DNA of 64,000 nucleotides from CAIWHR01 sp963836265 (GTDB taxonomy: Bacteria > Pseudomonadota > Gammaproteobacteria > Burkholderiales > Casimicrobiaceae), in contig CAWIIO010000004.1 in the NCBI GenBank assembly GCA_963836265.1, forward strand, positions 124,001 through 188,000. Reading direction: 5' to 3'. Below are positions 63,739 through 64,000 of this stretch, in pieces (the first letter of the stretch is position 1; each line of letters starts with the position of its first letter). The translations under genes and the position numbers were made by a program. Below the pieces are notes generated by a model. That model was not told the origin of the DNA, did no database searches, and saw only the letters and a program-made list of their open reading frames with translations.

Positions 63739-64000
63739 ACCGCGAACTGCTGTTGCTGGTCGACGCGCTTGCGCGCGAAAAGAACGTGCCGAAGGAGATC
63801 GTCTTCACGGCACTCGAGTCGGCGCTCGCGTCGGCGACCAAGAAGCGGTTCCCCAACGAGATCGATGCCCGCGTGTCGATCGACCGCGAAACCGGCGACT
63901 ACGAGTCGTTCCGGCGCTGGACCGTCGTTCCCGACGAGGAGCACGAGGAGCCCGCCTACCAGCTCGCGATCACCGACGCGGCGGAGCGCGATCCGAACTT
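63735..64000 (+). CDS. nusA: Transcription termination/antitermination protein NusA, N-terminal part
   Basis: 88 codons before the window ends: MNRELLLLVDALAREKNVPK, IVFTALESALASATKKRFP and the beginning of the NusA N-terminal domain that binds RNA polymerase. The start overlaps rimP by 4 nt. The remainder (S1, KH domains and acidic repeats) lies outside. Confidence 0.95.
   Translation, partial: MNRELLLLVDALAREKNVPKEIVFTALESALASATKKRFPNEIDARVSIDRETGDYESFRRWTVVPDEEHEEPAYQLAITDAAERDPN

Overview
The window is 64 kb of a high-GC chromosome, almost certainly from an uncultured or little-studied betaproteobacterium (Burkholderiales/Nitrosomonadales side). The basis is the 16S sequence style, the rrn order 16S-tRNA-Ile-tRNA-Ala-23S-5S with GTTCTTTAACAA boxes, and a rimP-nusA start at the right edge. 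Placement below class is not possible by eye.

Layout. (1) 0-8 kb is mixed housekeeping: the N-terminus of a cyclic-nucleotide-binding protein, a dps-pirin pair, an NmrA-like protein, a radical SAM protein with a cysteine-rich N-terminus, a decayed beta-helix gene, a DUF5996 protein and a papain-like protease with an unknown partner. (2) 8-44 kb is a dense lipid/hydrophobic-substrate island. It holds an envelope operon (DUF1302 barrel, DUF1329, YCF48 propeller, RND/MMPL protein) and a regulator operon (MalT/LuxR-type ATPase regulator, AidB-like acyl-CoA dehydrogenase, membrane-anchored TAXI protein). It also holds a membrane protein with a CxxCH beta-propeller protein. An eight-gene operon encodes an SDR, an aldehyde dehydrogenase, an AlkK-like acyl-CoA ligase, a hydrolase, three WS/DGAT-type acyltransferases and an HSL esterase. 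The island ends with a thiolase, a fourth WS/DGAT, an SDR-kinase-acyl-CoA dehydrogenase operon resembling the human ACAD10/11 pair, a FadB/FadJ-like enzyme, an LpxL-like acyltransferase and an Sfp-type PPTase. (3) 45-51.3 kb is a complete rrn operon whose 23S gene carries insertions at helix 9 and helix 45; the second encodes a broken four-helix-bundle IVS protein. (4) 51.4-61.4 kb is a tandem family of secreted proteins sharing one C-terminal domain, two of its units being joined by a near-identical 1.58-kb duplication. (5) 61.5-64 kb has a HerA-like ATPase, rimP and the start of nusA.

How the genes work together. Five promoters in the lipid island share one architecture: a GC-rich inverted repeat (C-rich arm, 5-11 nt, G-rich arm) whose centre lies 30-31 nt before a TAnnnT -10 box. 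They precede the DUF1302 operon, the membrane/propeller operon, the SDR-WS/DGAT operon, the thiolase and a small secreted protein. This implies one regulon, plausibly run by the MalT-like regulator encoded inside it. A reasonable reading is uptake or trafficking of an ester, alcohol or other hydrophobic compound through the DUF1302/DUF1329/YCF48/RND set, oxidation by SDR and aldehyde dehydrogenase, CoA activation, then beta-oxidation or storage as wax esters/triacylglycerol. The substrate is not identifiable from sequence.

The most unusual signals are the shared promoter element, nested CAGGGATCAG inverted repeats that bracket segments of the rrn operon, and the six-unit family of secreted proteins with a common four-cysteine C-terminal domain ending in Trp.
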